From Ahaetulla prasina (taxonomy: Eukaryota > Chordata > Lepidosauria > Squamata > Colubridae), in NCBI RefSeq assembly GCF_028640845.1, contig NC_080546.1:84324757-84388756 (forward strand): a stretch of 64,000 nucleotides of DNA. Direction: 5' to 3'. This document shows positions 19,440 through 29,479 of this stretch, piece after piece. Made by a program: the position numbers and the translations under genes. The notes beneath the pieces were generated by a model. The model searched no databases. It was not told the DNA's origin and saw nothing but the letters and a program-made list of their open reading frames with translations. Positions within the stretch are counted from its first letter, which is position 1; each line of letters starts with the position of its first letter.

Positions 19440-19925
19440 ACTCTTAAAGCCTTTTTTGCGATGTAGTTGCAATGGGCTTTGGCACTTAGATCATTGGATA
19501 TGAAAAATCCAAGGTCTTTAACAAGGTGGGGGGTCATCTGTAAGGTGATGTCTGTCGAGTTTGTATTTAGTATTTGGATTCTTTTTTCCAATGTGTAAGA
19601 CAGAGCATTTGCTGGTTGAGATTTGGAGTTGCCAAATTTTTGACCATTCCGACACAAAGTCAAGGTCTTTTTGAAGGGTAACCGTATTGTTGGTAGTGTT
19701 AAATAGTTTAACATCATCAGCGAAGAGAACATAATTACTTCTAATATGGTCACAGAGATCATTAATGTATAATATAAAGAGAGTTGGTCCCAGAATGCTA
19801 CCTTGGGGGACACCGCTATTGACAGGAGCGGGATTTGATACGGCACTGCCTATTTTGACAACTTGTTGTCTGTTTGACAGGAACGTTGTTATCCAGTTAT
19901 GGAGTTATCCAGTTTCTTCTTCCCT
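19440..19925 (-). pseudogene. Non-LTR reverse transcriptase fragment (possibly LINE-X)
   Basis: On the minus strand, one frame gives GSILGPTLFILYINDLC (the PQG/LF..YINDL block) followed about 20 residues later by VLFADDVKLFNTT, the FADD catalytic box, and then WSKIWQLQISTSKCSVLHIG. This is the palm and thumb start of a reverse transcriptase of the jockey/CR1 group. A frameshift lies near 19530; the continuation DLSAKAHCNYIAKKA (thumb block, equivalent of LGV..D..F..H) is in another frame. Both edges are truncated. The family may be the same as LINE-X but no overlap proves it. Confidence 0.82.
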
Positions 19926-19965
19926 TGTGTTTCTTTCTGACTCTCCAAGACCTTAAAAAATAATA

Positions 19966-21235
19966 ACTGTCAGATTTATTAATTGTGTAGAATATGCATA
20001 TGTAAAACTGAATAGGAAAGATAGATTTTAGAATTAAAATTTCCAAAAATGTGTCATGTTCACATTTGCCACAGAAAGGTCATTAGTATGTATTTACCTG
20101 AGCCGTGCTTAGCTTTGAATTCTGTCTTTGAGTGTGTAGGGGGTGTGAATATTACACCTATTTGGAGCATCTTAGATTAGCTATGGAAGGGAAATTGAGT
20201 GTTGTGTTGACCGTATATTATCAATGGATCTGCAAATGTAGCCATGTTATTACATTCAAGTAAACATGCCCGGTTTATAAGCCACTTGAAACAACTTAAT
20301 TATAGTAATTACCTTCACATTCTTCTAAGTTTTCTTCCCCTGTAGAAATTGAATATGGTTTTAAGAGCACTTTTATAGCATTTACAATAGGATTCCCCTC
20401 CCCCCTCTCCACTTAAATATCTTAGGTCTCTTTCTGCCTTGATAACCAAGCCATGAAATATCAATTGTGGATTTGGATAGGTGTGTTTGTATGTTTTTCC
20501 TCTCTCATTTCAGTGGCAGTACTTAAAATGGCTTTCCAAAGAAACCCTATGGTAGATTTTCCCTGACTTTCTCTTCTGTATGTTATGCACCTTATTTAGC
20601 TATTATTATGCACCTTATTTAGCTATTTATTCCTTGCACTGCTACCACAGCATACAATTAGAGATAAGAAGTTTTCACCGTACAGTTAAGAGGCTGTATT
20701 AAAAGAGTAAGAGTATAATTCTAGCTTTAACTGCTGTAAAGATTGGAAGCTACTTTTTTGTATCCTTTCTGTTTAGTTTTTTTTCCCTATTCTTGCACTT
20801 TTTTTTAGCTTTCTCTTTGAATTCTCGTTCTTTTTCTCTTCTCCTAACTTTATATTAGTTTTTTCCCCCATTTCTTTGAAAATTATGTATATAGGCATTA
20901 CAGATAATCACTGTTATTTGAATATAACCCTCCTGATTGTATGTGCTCGTGTCTGGCCCCAAGTATTATTTTGCCATATGAGTAAATGAAACCTTAACCA
21001 CTTCCATTTCAAAGTACATGGTACGGTACAGAGCAGTGGGTGTAAGTGAAAACACAGCAAGGCACTCATTAAAATGTGCAAAACTTGAGGCATAAGCTTA
21101 AATATTTAATACAAACCGAGTGGCAAAAATCAGGGAAAACATTGCCAGGTAACTAACAAGTTCTACTTAATGTGAGAAAACGAATCTGGGTGTTTTATAC
21201 TATATATATAGAGTATATATATATATTGCATTGCT
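19966..21235. other. 1.27 kb without recognised repeat or gene
   Basis: One of the longest repeat-free stretches of the window. AT-rich, stop codons in all frames, with a short direct duplication of ATGCACCTTATTTAGCTATT near 20585-20625 and a small TATA run at 21203-21246. Confidence 0.6.
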
Positions 21236-21572
21236 TTATATATATATACAGCAATGCAACTCACCAGCTCAAATCCCCCTGTTACTCAGACTAATCTGAG
21301 CACAACCAAGCCCCCACCCAAACAGGACACACCCCCAGCCAATCAGAGCACAAAAAAACCCAAACCCCATCCAATCAGAGCACAGCCAAGCTCCCACCCA
21401 ATCAATTCAAACCCCCACTAGCAGTTAAAAAGGAAGACACAGCTGCAATCACACATTGCTCCCAGAAGCACGAAGCTGAAGCCTGAAGATGACGAATGAG
21501 ACTTCGTCGAAACGTCGCCAAGACACTTCCAATTTTACACGGGAGAAAACCCGAACAACCAAAGACCTATAT
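21236..21572 (+). mobile_element. Penelope-like element terminal region
   Basis: Sense-strand PLE end. It contains repeated CCAAT boxes (CCAGCCAATCAGAGCAC, CCATCCAATCAGAGCAC, CACCCAATCAATT), a short AT element, AGAAGCACGAAGCTGAAG, then the best hammerhead-like block of the window at 21483-21516: CTGAAGA, T, GACGAA, TGAGAC, TTCGTC, GAAACGTC. It ends ACGGGAGAAAACCCGAACAA and is followed by a TA array. Spliced onto nothing coding here. Confidence 0.8.
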
Positions 21573-21736
<164 letters not shown>

Positions 21737-22041
21737 AAGCTCAGTGCACGTGGGGATCCTCAAACAGTGAGGATGAAGTAGAGATGGCAGCTCCAACCAT
21801 GCTTTGCTTGCACAAGCATGAAGCCGAAAGCACCAGCCTGAAGATGATAACATAACATAACATAACAACAGAGTTGGAAGGGACCTTGGAGGCCTTCTAG
21901 GTTGGAGAAGTTGGAGCATTCACTGGAATTTTTTAAGAAAATGTTGGATAACCATCTGACTGAGATGAGTGAGACCTCGTCGAAACATCGCCAAGATACT
22001 CTCAACCTTACACAGGAAAAGACCCGAATATGCCAAGAGCT

Positions 22042-22060
<19 letters not shown>
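21737..22060 (+). mobile_element. Second PLE terminal copy, split by CR1
   Basis: Resumes the PLE series: GAGATGGCAGCTCCAACCAT, CAAGCATGAAGCCGAAAGC, CCTGAAGATGA at 21831-21841, then a CR1 insert (21848-21965), then GATGAGTGAGACCTCGTCGA with AACATCGCC and the ACAGGAAAAGACCCGAATAT tail. Removal of the insert restores the CCTGAAGATGATGAGTGAG core. Confidence 0.78.
21848..21965 (-). mobile_element. CR1 insert with inverted 5' segment
   Basis: Left part is antisense CR1 3' end (CAGAGTTGGAAGGGACCTTG) with a (TTATG)n tail; right part is sense CR1 from slightly upstream (TTAAGAAAATGTTGGATAAC). The two are joined near 21900 with about 50 nt of CR1 missing. AGATGA occurs at both borders as a 6-bp duplication. 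The geometry is that of twin-primed target-primed reverse transcription. Confidence 0.72.

Positions 22061-22105
<45 letters not shown>
22043..22105. repeat. (ATAC)n / (CA)n microsatellite
   Basis: Four ATAC units, then about 22 CA units. Confidence 0.95.
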
Positions 22106-22112
<7 letters not shown>

Positions 22113-22395
22113 GGATGTTGAACTGACTTTGTAGAAACACTGGAACATTATCCTTTGAATTGTGCAACCTAGTTCTACTTCAAAGCATATTTTTTTTGGA
22201 CGACTATGGTGATGGGAAGCCCAAACAGAGATATTTAAAAATAAAAAAAAAATTTAAAAAAAAAACGAACCCCAAAGCAAAATTGGAGCAATATCTTCTT
22301 TTGTCTAACCTTCAGAGAACATAAAGGTTGGAAAAGATCTCGGAGTTTTTCTAGTCCATCCGTGTTCAAGGCAGGAGAATTTATACCTTCCTGGT

Positions 22396-22723
22396 CTGTG
22401 GTGGGATTCAGACGGTTCAGACTAGTTTGGATGAACCGGTTGTTAAATTGTTGGCTGGCCCCGCCCCTTCCTGCTCCGCCCCTTCTAGGCATCCCCATAC
22501 CCCCATTTTGGCTCCCAGGTAAGTGCAGGGAGACCTGCTAGGCCCAAAATGGGGTGCGGGGGTGATGTGTGGCCCCCCCCATGGCCCGCTTTTGCTCCCA
22601 GGGGGGCACAGGAGGCTAAGTGCTGCCTGTCACACCCCATGGCCACGCCCACCATGGCCACGCCCACCCAGCCAGTCATTAGGGCAGAGAACCGGTTGTT
22701 AAAGTATTTGAATCCCACCACTG
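22396..22723 (+). mobile_element. hAT MITE (CAGTGGTGGGATTCAG family)
   Basis: Starts CTGTGGTGGGATTCAG, ends GAATCCCACCACTG; GC-rich middle with two CCCAGG..GCAGGGAG-type repeats and CCATGGCCACGCCCACC. Duplication TTCCTGGT / ATCCTGGT (7 of 8) at 22388-22395 and 22724-22731. Close copy at 40910-41315. Confidence 0.92.
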
Positions 22724-22934
22724 ATCCTGGTCAAATGGTTGTCCAGTCTATTTTTCAAAAGCTTCAGCGATGGAGACCCAAAACTCTGGGAGGCAGAGTG
22801 ACAATTCCTATTTTCTCATGCTTTCTTTTAATTAACAATTTGCTGTCTAGAGATTCAACGCAAAGGGCTTTGCAAGCTGGGTTGGGCAAAGGAAAAGCAC
22901 TGAATCGTTAGCGATGCTTTCTTTTATTATTCTG

Positions 22935-23600
22935 ATTGTGGAGTCCTTGCTTCATGGTTTTCTAGCAGGCATCTGTCGTGTCCCACTCCTCCGCTGACGG
23001 CCGGGTCAGGGAAATCCGAATCAGGATTTGCAGCTCTGCCCAAAGTCCTAGCAAAGTCCTCAGAGCAGGCAGGAGACCAGTAAGTGACTTCAGCAAGATA
23101 AGTTCGACTTTTGCCTGACTCAGAGACTGCCAGAAAGCAGATCCTTTATATAGGCCATGGGGTGTGGCTCCATGACTCAGCACTCATTAAGGCCTGCCCC
23201 TCCCTTCCTTCTGTTGCCTCCGCCTATCCAATCTTCTGATGCGAGGGTCACTCCAATCAGCTGTTGGTAATAAACCCTCCTCAGGCTCACATGCTGTGGA
23301 GGAGGGGAGGTCTAGCTGCTCCGTTTGCCTGGGCATGGAGTCAGGGCTGGGGCCGGGAGGTGCTCCTTCTTCTGCAGTTTGTCTGGGCATGGAGCCAGGA
23401 CTGGGGCCGGGAGGCATACATTCCTCCGTGTTCGGGAGCAGATAAGAAGGCCCCGGCTGCTCTGAGGGCGGGCAAGACACAACAGCATCTCATTACCAAA
23501 CTAGGCAACATCATCAGTGCTATGCTACCTTCATTTGATAATGAAACATTTGCAAGAAGATCACCAAGCTCAGAGAGTGTCAAGGACCCCACAGTTCAAT
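22935..23600 (-). mobile_element. Family C (PLE-like) element split by a solo LTR, with an opposite copy
   Basis: Minus-strand sense: CTGATGA-T-GTTGCC-TAGTTT-GGTAAT-GAGATGC (complement of 23486-23517), interrupted by the LTR at 22974-23484, continuing at 22935-22973. Beyond 23517 a + strand copy follows: CTACCTTCATTTGATAATG, AAACATTTGCAAGAAGATCA, CCAAGCTCAGAGAGTGTCAA. The pair forms an inverted arrangement. Confidence 0.65.
22974..23484 (-). mobile_element. Solo LTR, group I
   Basis: 511-bp minus-strand LTR, TGTTGTGTCTTG to GGGACACGACA, perfect duplication GCATC at 22969-22973 and 23485-23489. The frame from LTR nucleotide 2 (23483) is open for 98 codons to 23187: VVSCPPSEQPGPSYLL, two repeats of PGPSPGSMPRQT type, and WSDPRIRRLDRRRQQKEGRG. 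TATA-like CCTATATAAAGG lies near 23146-23157 on the minus strand. No internal region. Confidence 0.93.
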
Positions 23601-23695
23601 TCTGAGTCACAAATATTATCTTCTATCGATTATTCTGACTCATGACTGTTGTATATAAAATACTGTAAATATTTCCTTCTCTTTATACTCTTTTT

Positions 23696-23955
23696 TTTTA
23701 TTTGCATTTATATCCCGCCCTTCTCCGAAGACTCAGGGTGGCTTACACTATGTCAAGCAATAGTCTTCATCCATTTGTATATTATATACAAAGTCAACTT
23801 ATTGCCCCCAACAATCTGGGTCCTCATTTTACCTACCTTATAAAAGATGGAAGGCTGAGTCAACCTTGGGCCTGGTGGGACTTGAACCTGCAGTAATTGC
23901 AAGCAGCTGCTGTTAATAACAGACTGTCTTAGCAGTCTGAACCACCAGAGGCTCC
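23696..23955 (-). mobile_element. tRNA-derived SINE with LINE-like CCGCCCT 3' hairpin
   Basis: Minus-strand SINE. Head at the right with A-box-like TGGTTCAGACTGCTAAGAC and B box GGTTCAAGTCC; body with GACTCAGCCTTCCATCTTTT and GAGGACCCAGATTGTTGGGG; 3' end GTAAGCCACCCTGAGTCTTC, GGAGAAGGGCGGGATATAAA. Copies at 36248-36525, 60815-60905 and 19371-19437. The 3' hairpin also ends the L2 LINE at 55410-55980. Confidence 0.85.
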
Positions 23956-24029
23956 TGCTATGCCCACCAAGTCACACCATGCCCACCAAGCCACGCCCAC
24001 AGAACCAGTAGTAAAAAAAATTGAATTGA
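23956..24029 (+). repeat. hAT MITE right-end scrap
   Basis: CATGCCCACCAAGTCACACC, CCAAGCCACGCCCACAGAAC, CAGTAGTAAAAAAAATTGAA: the last 70 bp of the CAGGGGTGAAATCC family, without terminus. Confidence 0.7.
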
Positions 24030-25262
24030 AACAATCAACATCAATATAAATCGTAAGGATACAAGCAACAAAACTACAGTCATACAATCATAAGTGAAAG
24101 GAGATGGGTGATCGGAACAATGAGAAGATTAATAGTAGTGCAGATTTAATAAATAGTTTGACAGTGTTGAGGGAATTATTTGTTTAGCAGAGTGATGGCG
24201 TTCGGGAAAAAAAACCTGTTCTTGTGTCTAGTTGTTCTGGTGTGCAGTGCTCTATAACATTATTTTGAGGGTAGGAGTTGAAACAGTTTATTGCAAGGGG
24301 TCTGTAAATATTTTCACAGCCCTCTTTTTGACTCGTGCGGTATACAGGTCCTCAGTGGAAGGCAGGTTGGTAGCCATTGTTTTTTCTGCAGTTCTAATTA
24401 TCCTCTGAAGTCTGTGTCTGTCTTGTTGGGTTGCAGAACCGAACCAGATAGTTATAGAGGTGCAGATGACAGACTCAATAATTCCTCTGTAGAACTGGAT
24501 CAGCAGCTCCTTGGGCAGTTTGAGCTTTCTGAGTTGGCACAGAAACAACATTCTTTGTTGTGCTTTTTTGATGACGTGTTTGATATTAGCTGTCCATTTT
24601 AGATCTTGCGATATGGTAGAACCTAGAAATTTGAAGGTCTCTACTGTTGATACTGTATTATCTAGTAAGAGATGGAAGTATGGAAAGGTTTCTCCTAAAG
24701 TCTACTGTCGTGTCCCACTCCTCCTCTGACAGCCAGGTCGGGGAAGTCCGTATCAAGCGTGCCTCTGCAGCTCTGCCAAAGTCCTATCAGAGTCCTCAGG
24801 GCAGGCAGGAGTCCAAGGTGTGACTTGGATATGTTTAGACTTTGCCTGACTCACAGAATGCCAGAAAGCAGATCCTTTATATAGGCCATGGGGTGTGGCT
24901 CCATGACTCAGCACTTATCCAGGCCTGCCCCTCCCTTCCTTTTGCTGACATCACCTCTCCATTCTCCGGAAGCGTGGATCTATCCATTGCATCGTTTTGT
25001 CTCCAGCTATTGGTAATCCCAGCTCGTGGCTGGCTTCAGGCGCACATGCTATTGGAGGGAGGTTTGTTTGTTCGGTTTGTCCGGGCATGGTGCCAGGGCT
25101 GGGGGCTGGAGGCATGCCAGGACATTCTTCTGTACTATCAGTCTCTGGCTGAGACAGCAGGACATGAGAGGGGCCCGGCTGGGGGGGGGGGCGAGCGAGG
25201 CACAACATCTACCGCCATTTTTACGGTTTTGAGTGTGTTCAGTTCCAGATTGTTCTGGTCAC
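24030..25262 (-). mobile_element. L3-type LINE fragment, split by a solo LTR
   Basis: Minus-strand L3 LINE. It covers the end of the reverse transcriptase ORF (frame 24551-24288: QLRKLKLPKELLIQFYRG, IIRTAEKTMATNLPSTEDLY) plus 3' UTR down to about 24030, which includes TGCTTGTATCCTTACGATTT in sense, the part missing from the body at 50909-53905. At 24705 it is interrupted by the LTR; it resumes at 25213 with CTACCGCCATTTTTACGG and stops near 25262. The L3 tail and ATTCT array are absent; a hAT scrap abuts instead. Confidence 0.9.
24706..25207 (-). mobile_element. Solo LTR, group I, inside L3 LINE
   Basis: 502 bp, TGTTGTGCCTCG to GGGACACGACA; perfect duplication TCTAC at 24701-24705 and 25208-25212; removal restores the LINE sequence CTAAAGTCTACCGCCATTT. 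The U3 frame is shifted by an indel in an 11-C run near its start but otherwise resembles 43516-44014, ending WIDPRFRRMER. TATA-like CCTATATAAAGG near 24877-24888. Confidence 0.93.
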
Positions 25263-26050
25263 AACCCAAGACTGAAGAGCAGGATTTGTGGGCATTTGCT
25301 GTAGAACTGGGCATCGATTCAAACCCAGTTGCATTAGAGGCGTGAGAGGTGATGTTATGTCTTAACTTTGTGCTCCCAAGCAGTGATGTTAACCGAAACC
25401 AAATGGAAGCACTCAGCTTCTTAATGAAAGACGAGACTGATGGTTATTTAAAATGATGAACTGCAGAATTTGCTTTAGTGCAGAAGCCCACGCTGTTCCT
25501 TTCTCCCTTCCTTCCAAACTCCCGAGAAAAGGCGAACATCTTACAGAAGGTTACCTGCTGGTATTGATCTCACCTTTGTGACTATCTTTCTATTAAATTT
25601 TTTAGCTGTTGCTGCTGTTGTAATTTCACACTTTAATGAGTTCCTTGGTGCTGGACTGTTTTTTTTTTAAAAAAAAAATAACGAGCACCACTGAGTGTAT
25701 GTGGTTTAATAGGAGCATCTACTTTTGTAGGCCTAGTTATGCAAGGTCAAGCTACAATTTGCTAAACATCCTTCTCTTTCCCCTATACAAAGTCATGTTT
25801 AGTTATCCTGATTTGAAACTGGGTCATGTTTCTAAGTATATCAGGGAAGACTGTAAGATTATAGAACTGCTTTTCTGAATCAGACCCAAGGGCAATTTAA
25901 TTCTAAATGTAATCTGCCGGGTACTTTTGAGAAGCTCGTGAGCTTTCCCTCCATTCTTACTGCACAATATACTGCCCAGGACATAGATCTTTCATTTGGC
26001 TTTAAGACCTAATAGCTCTGCATAAGTCTGTCCTTTTATCTCATCCTCTT
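25263..26050. other. No feature recognised
   Basis: Unique-looking; T and A runs at 25659-25680. Confidence 0.55.
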
Positions 26051-26057
26051 TCAAGCA

Positions 26058-26830
26058 GTCCATTTAAACTGGGGTTGCGTGACAACTTGTGCTGAAATTG
26101 TGCTGAAATCAGGATTGTATATGTCTGTTCATATAGATATTCTGTTGTGACCGAGGCCCACAATTCAGTCCTGAGTGAACTTATTTTATTAGAACAGCTG
26201 AGAATTAATTCATCCTTAGCTTAGTCCAAAACAAATTCTTCATAAACAGTCCTTTGGCCTTATCACCAACCTTTGTTGTCTTTGGCAGCCTGCCAAAGGG
26301 TTTTCTTGGCAAAACCCCCCCACAAAGTTCAAGAGACGCTGACAAGAAGCAATGGAATCAATGTTGCTTCTCCACAAAGAACCCAGCAGCTCATTGCTGA
26401 TCTTTTAAGACTGATGAGAGTGGCCAATCATCTTCTGGCCTTACTCCCAAGTCATCCTTTTTGCTTCAGCAGCTCTTGCCTTCTGGCCGCTCTTCTCATG
26501 CGTGCACTAGGAACAGGCTCCTCCTGTTCCTCTGCCTCTCTGCTGTCTGCCTCAGGAGGCTCCGGAGTCCATGCATCTCTTCCAGATGGCCCTGGTCCCA
26601 TTTCTGCCTCTGACACAGAGCCCTCGTCTGGGCTTTCCCCTGACTCCAGGACTGGCCCATTGTCCTCCCCAGCCTCCTCACTGTCTGACTCCTCTGCCAG
26701 GTCTGCAGGCTGCTGGCGGACCACAACATATTCAACTCAACCCAAACTAGTTCTCTACTCCTGTCCAAGAATGTCCATTGCTGAAAGATTGAAAGGGATT
26801 CAACTTGTAGATTATCTTTTACTCAGCTAT
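26058..26830. repeat. Repeat X copy 1, split by an LTR
   Basis: CTGGGGTTGCGTGACAACTT, ATCAGGATTGTATATGTCTG at 26065-26130; after the LTR, CAACTCAACCCAAACTAG, GAATGTCCATTGCTGAAAGA, GGGATTCAACTTGTAG. Collinear with repeat X copy 2 (26965-27340). Confidence 0.65.
26143..26728 (-). mobile_element. Solo LTR, group II
   Basis: 586 bp on the minus strand, TGTTGTGGTCCG to GGTCACAACA, perfect duplication TATTC at 26138-26142 and 26729-26733. The frame from LTR nucleotide 2 (26727) is open to 26452: VVVRQQPADLAEESDSEEAG, a long acidic P/S/G region, then MRRAARRQELLKQKG. AATAAA in sense (complement of about 26184-26189) near the 3' end serves as a polyadenylation signal. Confidence 0.92.
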
Positions 26831-26964
26831 TTTATGTTTCATTTCTTCTATTCTATTCTATTGTCTTCTCTTCTCTTCTCTTCTCATTATACAATTGGTT
26901 TTAACAATTAGTCAGATTTTTCCCAAGCTGGTGCACAGAAGGAATTATGGAAAACCGCTGATAT

Positions 26965-27340
26965 GGATTGTTGTCGTGAACTGGAGTTGCGTGCTGAAAT
27001 CTCCTGTACGGATTGTATAGGTCTGTTTCAGTGGTGGGTTTCTACCGGTTGGCCCTGGTTCAGGCGAACCGCTAGCGGCAGCATCGGAAGGCTCCACTCA
27101 GTCGCCTGGACATCACCATGGGTGCTCTGCGCATGCGCAGAAGGTTCTGCACATGCACAGAATCGCCACGCACGAGCACAGTCCCAAACTGGTAGTGAAG
27201 GTAAGTGAAAACCACTACCATTCTGTTTATATAGGTAGTCAACTCAAGCCAAACAACTTCCTGCCTCACCCACCTCCCAGTCCCAGAATGTCCATTGCTG
27301 GAAGAATGGAAGGGGCTGAACTTGAAATGCTTTTAAAAGG
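26965..27340. repeat. Repeat X copy 2, split by a hAT
   Basis: CTGGAGTTGCGTGCTGAAAT, GGATTGTATAGGTCTGTTT, then the hAT at 27029-27220, then GTCAACTCAAGCCAAACAAC, GAATGTCCATTGCTGGAAGA, AGGGGCTGAACTTGAAATGC. Confidence 0.65.
27029..27220 (+). mobile_element. hAT MITE (CAGTGGTGGGTTTCTACCGG family)
   Basis: 192 bp; GGTTCAGGCGAACCG palindrome, GCGCATGCGCAGAAGG repeats, end GTGAAAACCACTACCA. Duplication GTCTGTTT / TTCTGTTT (7 of 8) at 27021-27028 and 27221-27228. Copy at 36890-37112. Confidence 0.88.
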
Positions 27341-27344
27341 TTCT

Positions 27345-27581
27345 GACGATCCCAGCTAAGCCACGTGATCATCAGAGGTTTTTTTATTACTTTTAAAAGC
27401 ATTTTTTTGGCCGAAGGAAAAAATGCTTTTAAAAGTAAAAAAAAACCCAACCTCTGATGATTGTGCGGCTCAGCGGGGCATTGGGGGGGGCAGGGATTTT
27501 TGCTACTGGTTCTCCGAACCACCTGCCGCCATCACTACCGGATCAGGCGATCTGGTCTGAACCAGGAGCATTTCACTCCTG
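27345..27581 (-). mobile_element. hAT-type foldback fragment
   Basis: An inner hairpin (CCACGTGATCATCAGAGGTT, AAGCATTTTTTT and their complements, arms about 27365-27410 and 27420-27465) is followed by TGCTACTGGTTCTCCGAACC and GAGCATTTCACTCCTG, the complement of the left end at 3168. Only the right terminus is definable. Confidence 0.65.
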
Positions 27582-27704
27582 CACACATTCCATTATATAA
27601 TGGCCTCTTACCTTCATTGCTCCAATCTTTTTGGGTGAAGATTATTGTGATGAGAAGGGGGAGTAGAAATATGGTAGGTTTAGAAGGAAACTTACTATAT
27701 GAGG

Positions 27705-27929
27705 CAGCGGTCAAATCCATAATTTTTTTTTACTACCGGTTCTGTGGTCATGGCTTGGTGGGCATGGTGTGGCGTGGTGGGTGTGGCAGGGGAAGGATAC
27801 TGCAAAATCTCCATTCCCCATCCTACACTGGGGCCAGCCAGAGGTGGTATTTGTCAGTTCTCCGAACTACTCAAAATTTCCACTTCCGGTTCTCCAGAAC
27901 CTGTCAGAAACTGCTGGATTTCACACCTG
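27705..27929 (-). mobile_element. hAT MITE (CAGGGGTGAAATCC family)
   Basis: 225 bp, CAGCGGTCAAATCC to GGATTTCACACCTG; duplication ATATGAGG / ATATGAGA (7 of 8) at 27697-27704 and 27930-27937. One internal GATACTGCAAAATCTCC unit only. Confidence 0.92.
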
Positions 27930-28029
27930 ATATGAGACTTAAGTCAGGGACATAAATAATTTTGAGTGAGATGAACACACACCAGTTGCACCACAGACCA
28001 TCAGTGGCTTGGCAAATTCAGGAACTGCT

Positions 28030-28380
28030 TGTTGTTGTTAGTTGCAATGTTGTGTCCGACCCATCGCGACCCTATGGACAACTTTCCTCCAGGCCTTCCT
28101 GTCCTCTACCATCCTCTGGAATCCATTTAAGCTCATGCCTATTGCTTCAGTGACTCCATCCAGCCACCTCGTTCTCTGTCATCCCCTTCTTCTTTTTCCC
28201 TCAATCTTTCCCAGCATTAGGTTCTTCTCCAGTGAATCCTTCCTTCTCATTAGGTGGCCAAAGTGTTTCAGTTTCATCTTCAGGATCTGGCTTTCTAAAG
28301 AGCAGTCAGGGCTGATCTCCTCTAGGACTGACCGGTTTGATCGCCTTGCATCAGTCTTCTCCAGCACCAGAGTTCAAAGG
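28030..28380 (-). mobile_element. BovB LINE 3' end
   Basis: Minus-strand BovB from the domain LKHFGHLMRRKDSLEKNLML (frame 28367-28179, with GKIEGKRRRG) to the 3' end with GGGTCGGACACAACATTGC and a (CAA)n tail. It overlaps and extends 9985-10785 on the 3' side. 5' truncated. Confidence 0.92.
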
Positions 28381-28861
28381 AACTGCCTATTGTATTGCAA
28401 ACAAGGGGGTTTGTTTCATCTTGTGGAAAGTAGTTCACAGATGGAACACCAAATTTAGAAGAACGCCGAGAACAATTTAAAACAATAAAAAAAAAAACAA
28501 CCAGTGGCATAAGTTGGCTCCATAAGGCTTGTCTCAATAGCATTTTTGGAGAATAGCTTGATGTCTGCCCTGATCGTGAGGGTCATGTTACCTTGCATTT
28601 TTTCTACCCCTTTCGTTCAGGCTGCTTCTGTCTGAAACCACTTAAGGAGCTTGCTCTGGTTTCTGCTTGTCAGATTTCAGTCACTACTCATTACTCAGGC
28701 TGCTGTTTTCCAACCTGCCGACAGAAAAATCAAACCTTAATGCTGTAGGCTGCTCAACAATCCTCTGCTGTGGGAAGGAGACACAGTCTGTTCAAGGCCT
28801 GCCTGAATGCTTAAGTAACTCCTTGGTTACAGCTTCGTTTTAAGCAAGAAGTCTAACGGCT
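28381..28861. other. No feature recognised
   Basis: Unique-looking sequence. Confidence 0.5.
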
Positions 28862-28866
28862 TCACC

Positions 28867-29474
28867 TGTTGTGACCTAGGCCCAAGTAGTTATTACCAGA
28901 CACAATCAGTCCTAAACAAACATATTTTATTAGAACAGCTGAGAATTACTTCATTTTCAGCTTAGTCCAAATTAAAGTCCAAAGCAAATCCTTCAGAAAA
29001 AGTCCTTAAGCCTTATCACAAACCTTTGTCCTCTTTGGCACCCTGCTAAAGGCTTTTCGTGGCAAAGCCCCACAAAGTTCAGAAACAAGAGACACCAGTT
29101 AGAAACAATTCTAGAAATGTTGGTTTCCTACAAAGGGACCAACAGCTGTTGCTGCTCTTTTAAGCCTCATGGGAGGGGCCAATTATCTCCTGGCCTTACT
29201 CCTGAGTTGTCCTTTTTGCTTTAGCTGCTCTTGCCTTCTGGCAGCTCTTCGCATGCATGCACTAGGAACAGGCTCCTCCTGTTCCTTTGCCTCTCTGCTG
29301 TCCACCTCTGGAGTCCGTGCATTGCTCCCAGATGGCCCTGGCCCCATCTCTTCTTCTGATGCAGAGCCCTTGTCCGGGTCTTCCCCAGAGTCCAGGTCTG
29401 GCCCATTGTCCTCCCCAGCCTCCTCACTGCCCAACTCCACTGCTAGCTCCGTTGGATGCTGGTGGACCACAACG
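28867..29474 (-). mobile_element. Solo LTR, group II
   Basis: 608 bp minus strand, perfect duplication TCACC at 28862-28866 and 29475-29479; the first nucleotide is mutated (CGTTGTG). The frame from nucleotide 2 (29473) runs 96 codons to 29183: VVVHQHPTELAVELGSEEAG, acidic region, then MRRAARRQEQLKQKGQLRSK. Sense AATAAA (complement of about 28925-28930) and a GACTGATTGTGTCTGG end. Confidence 0.92.
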
Positions 29475-29479
29475 TCACC

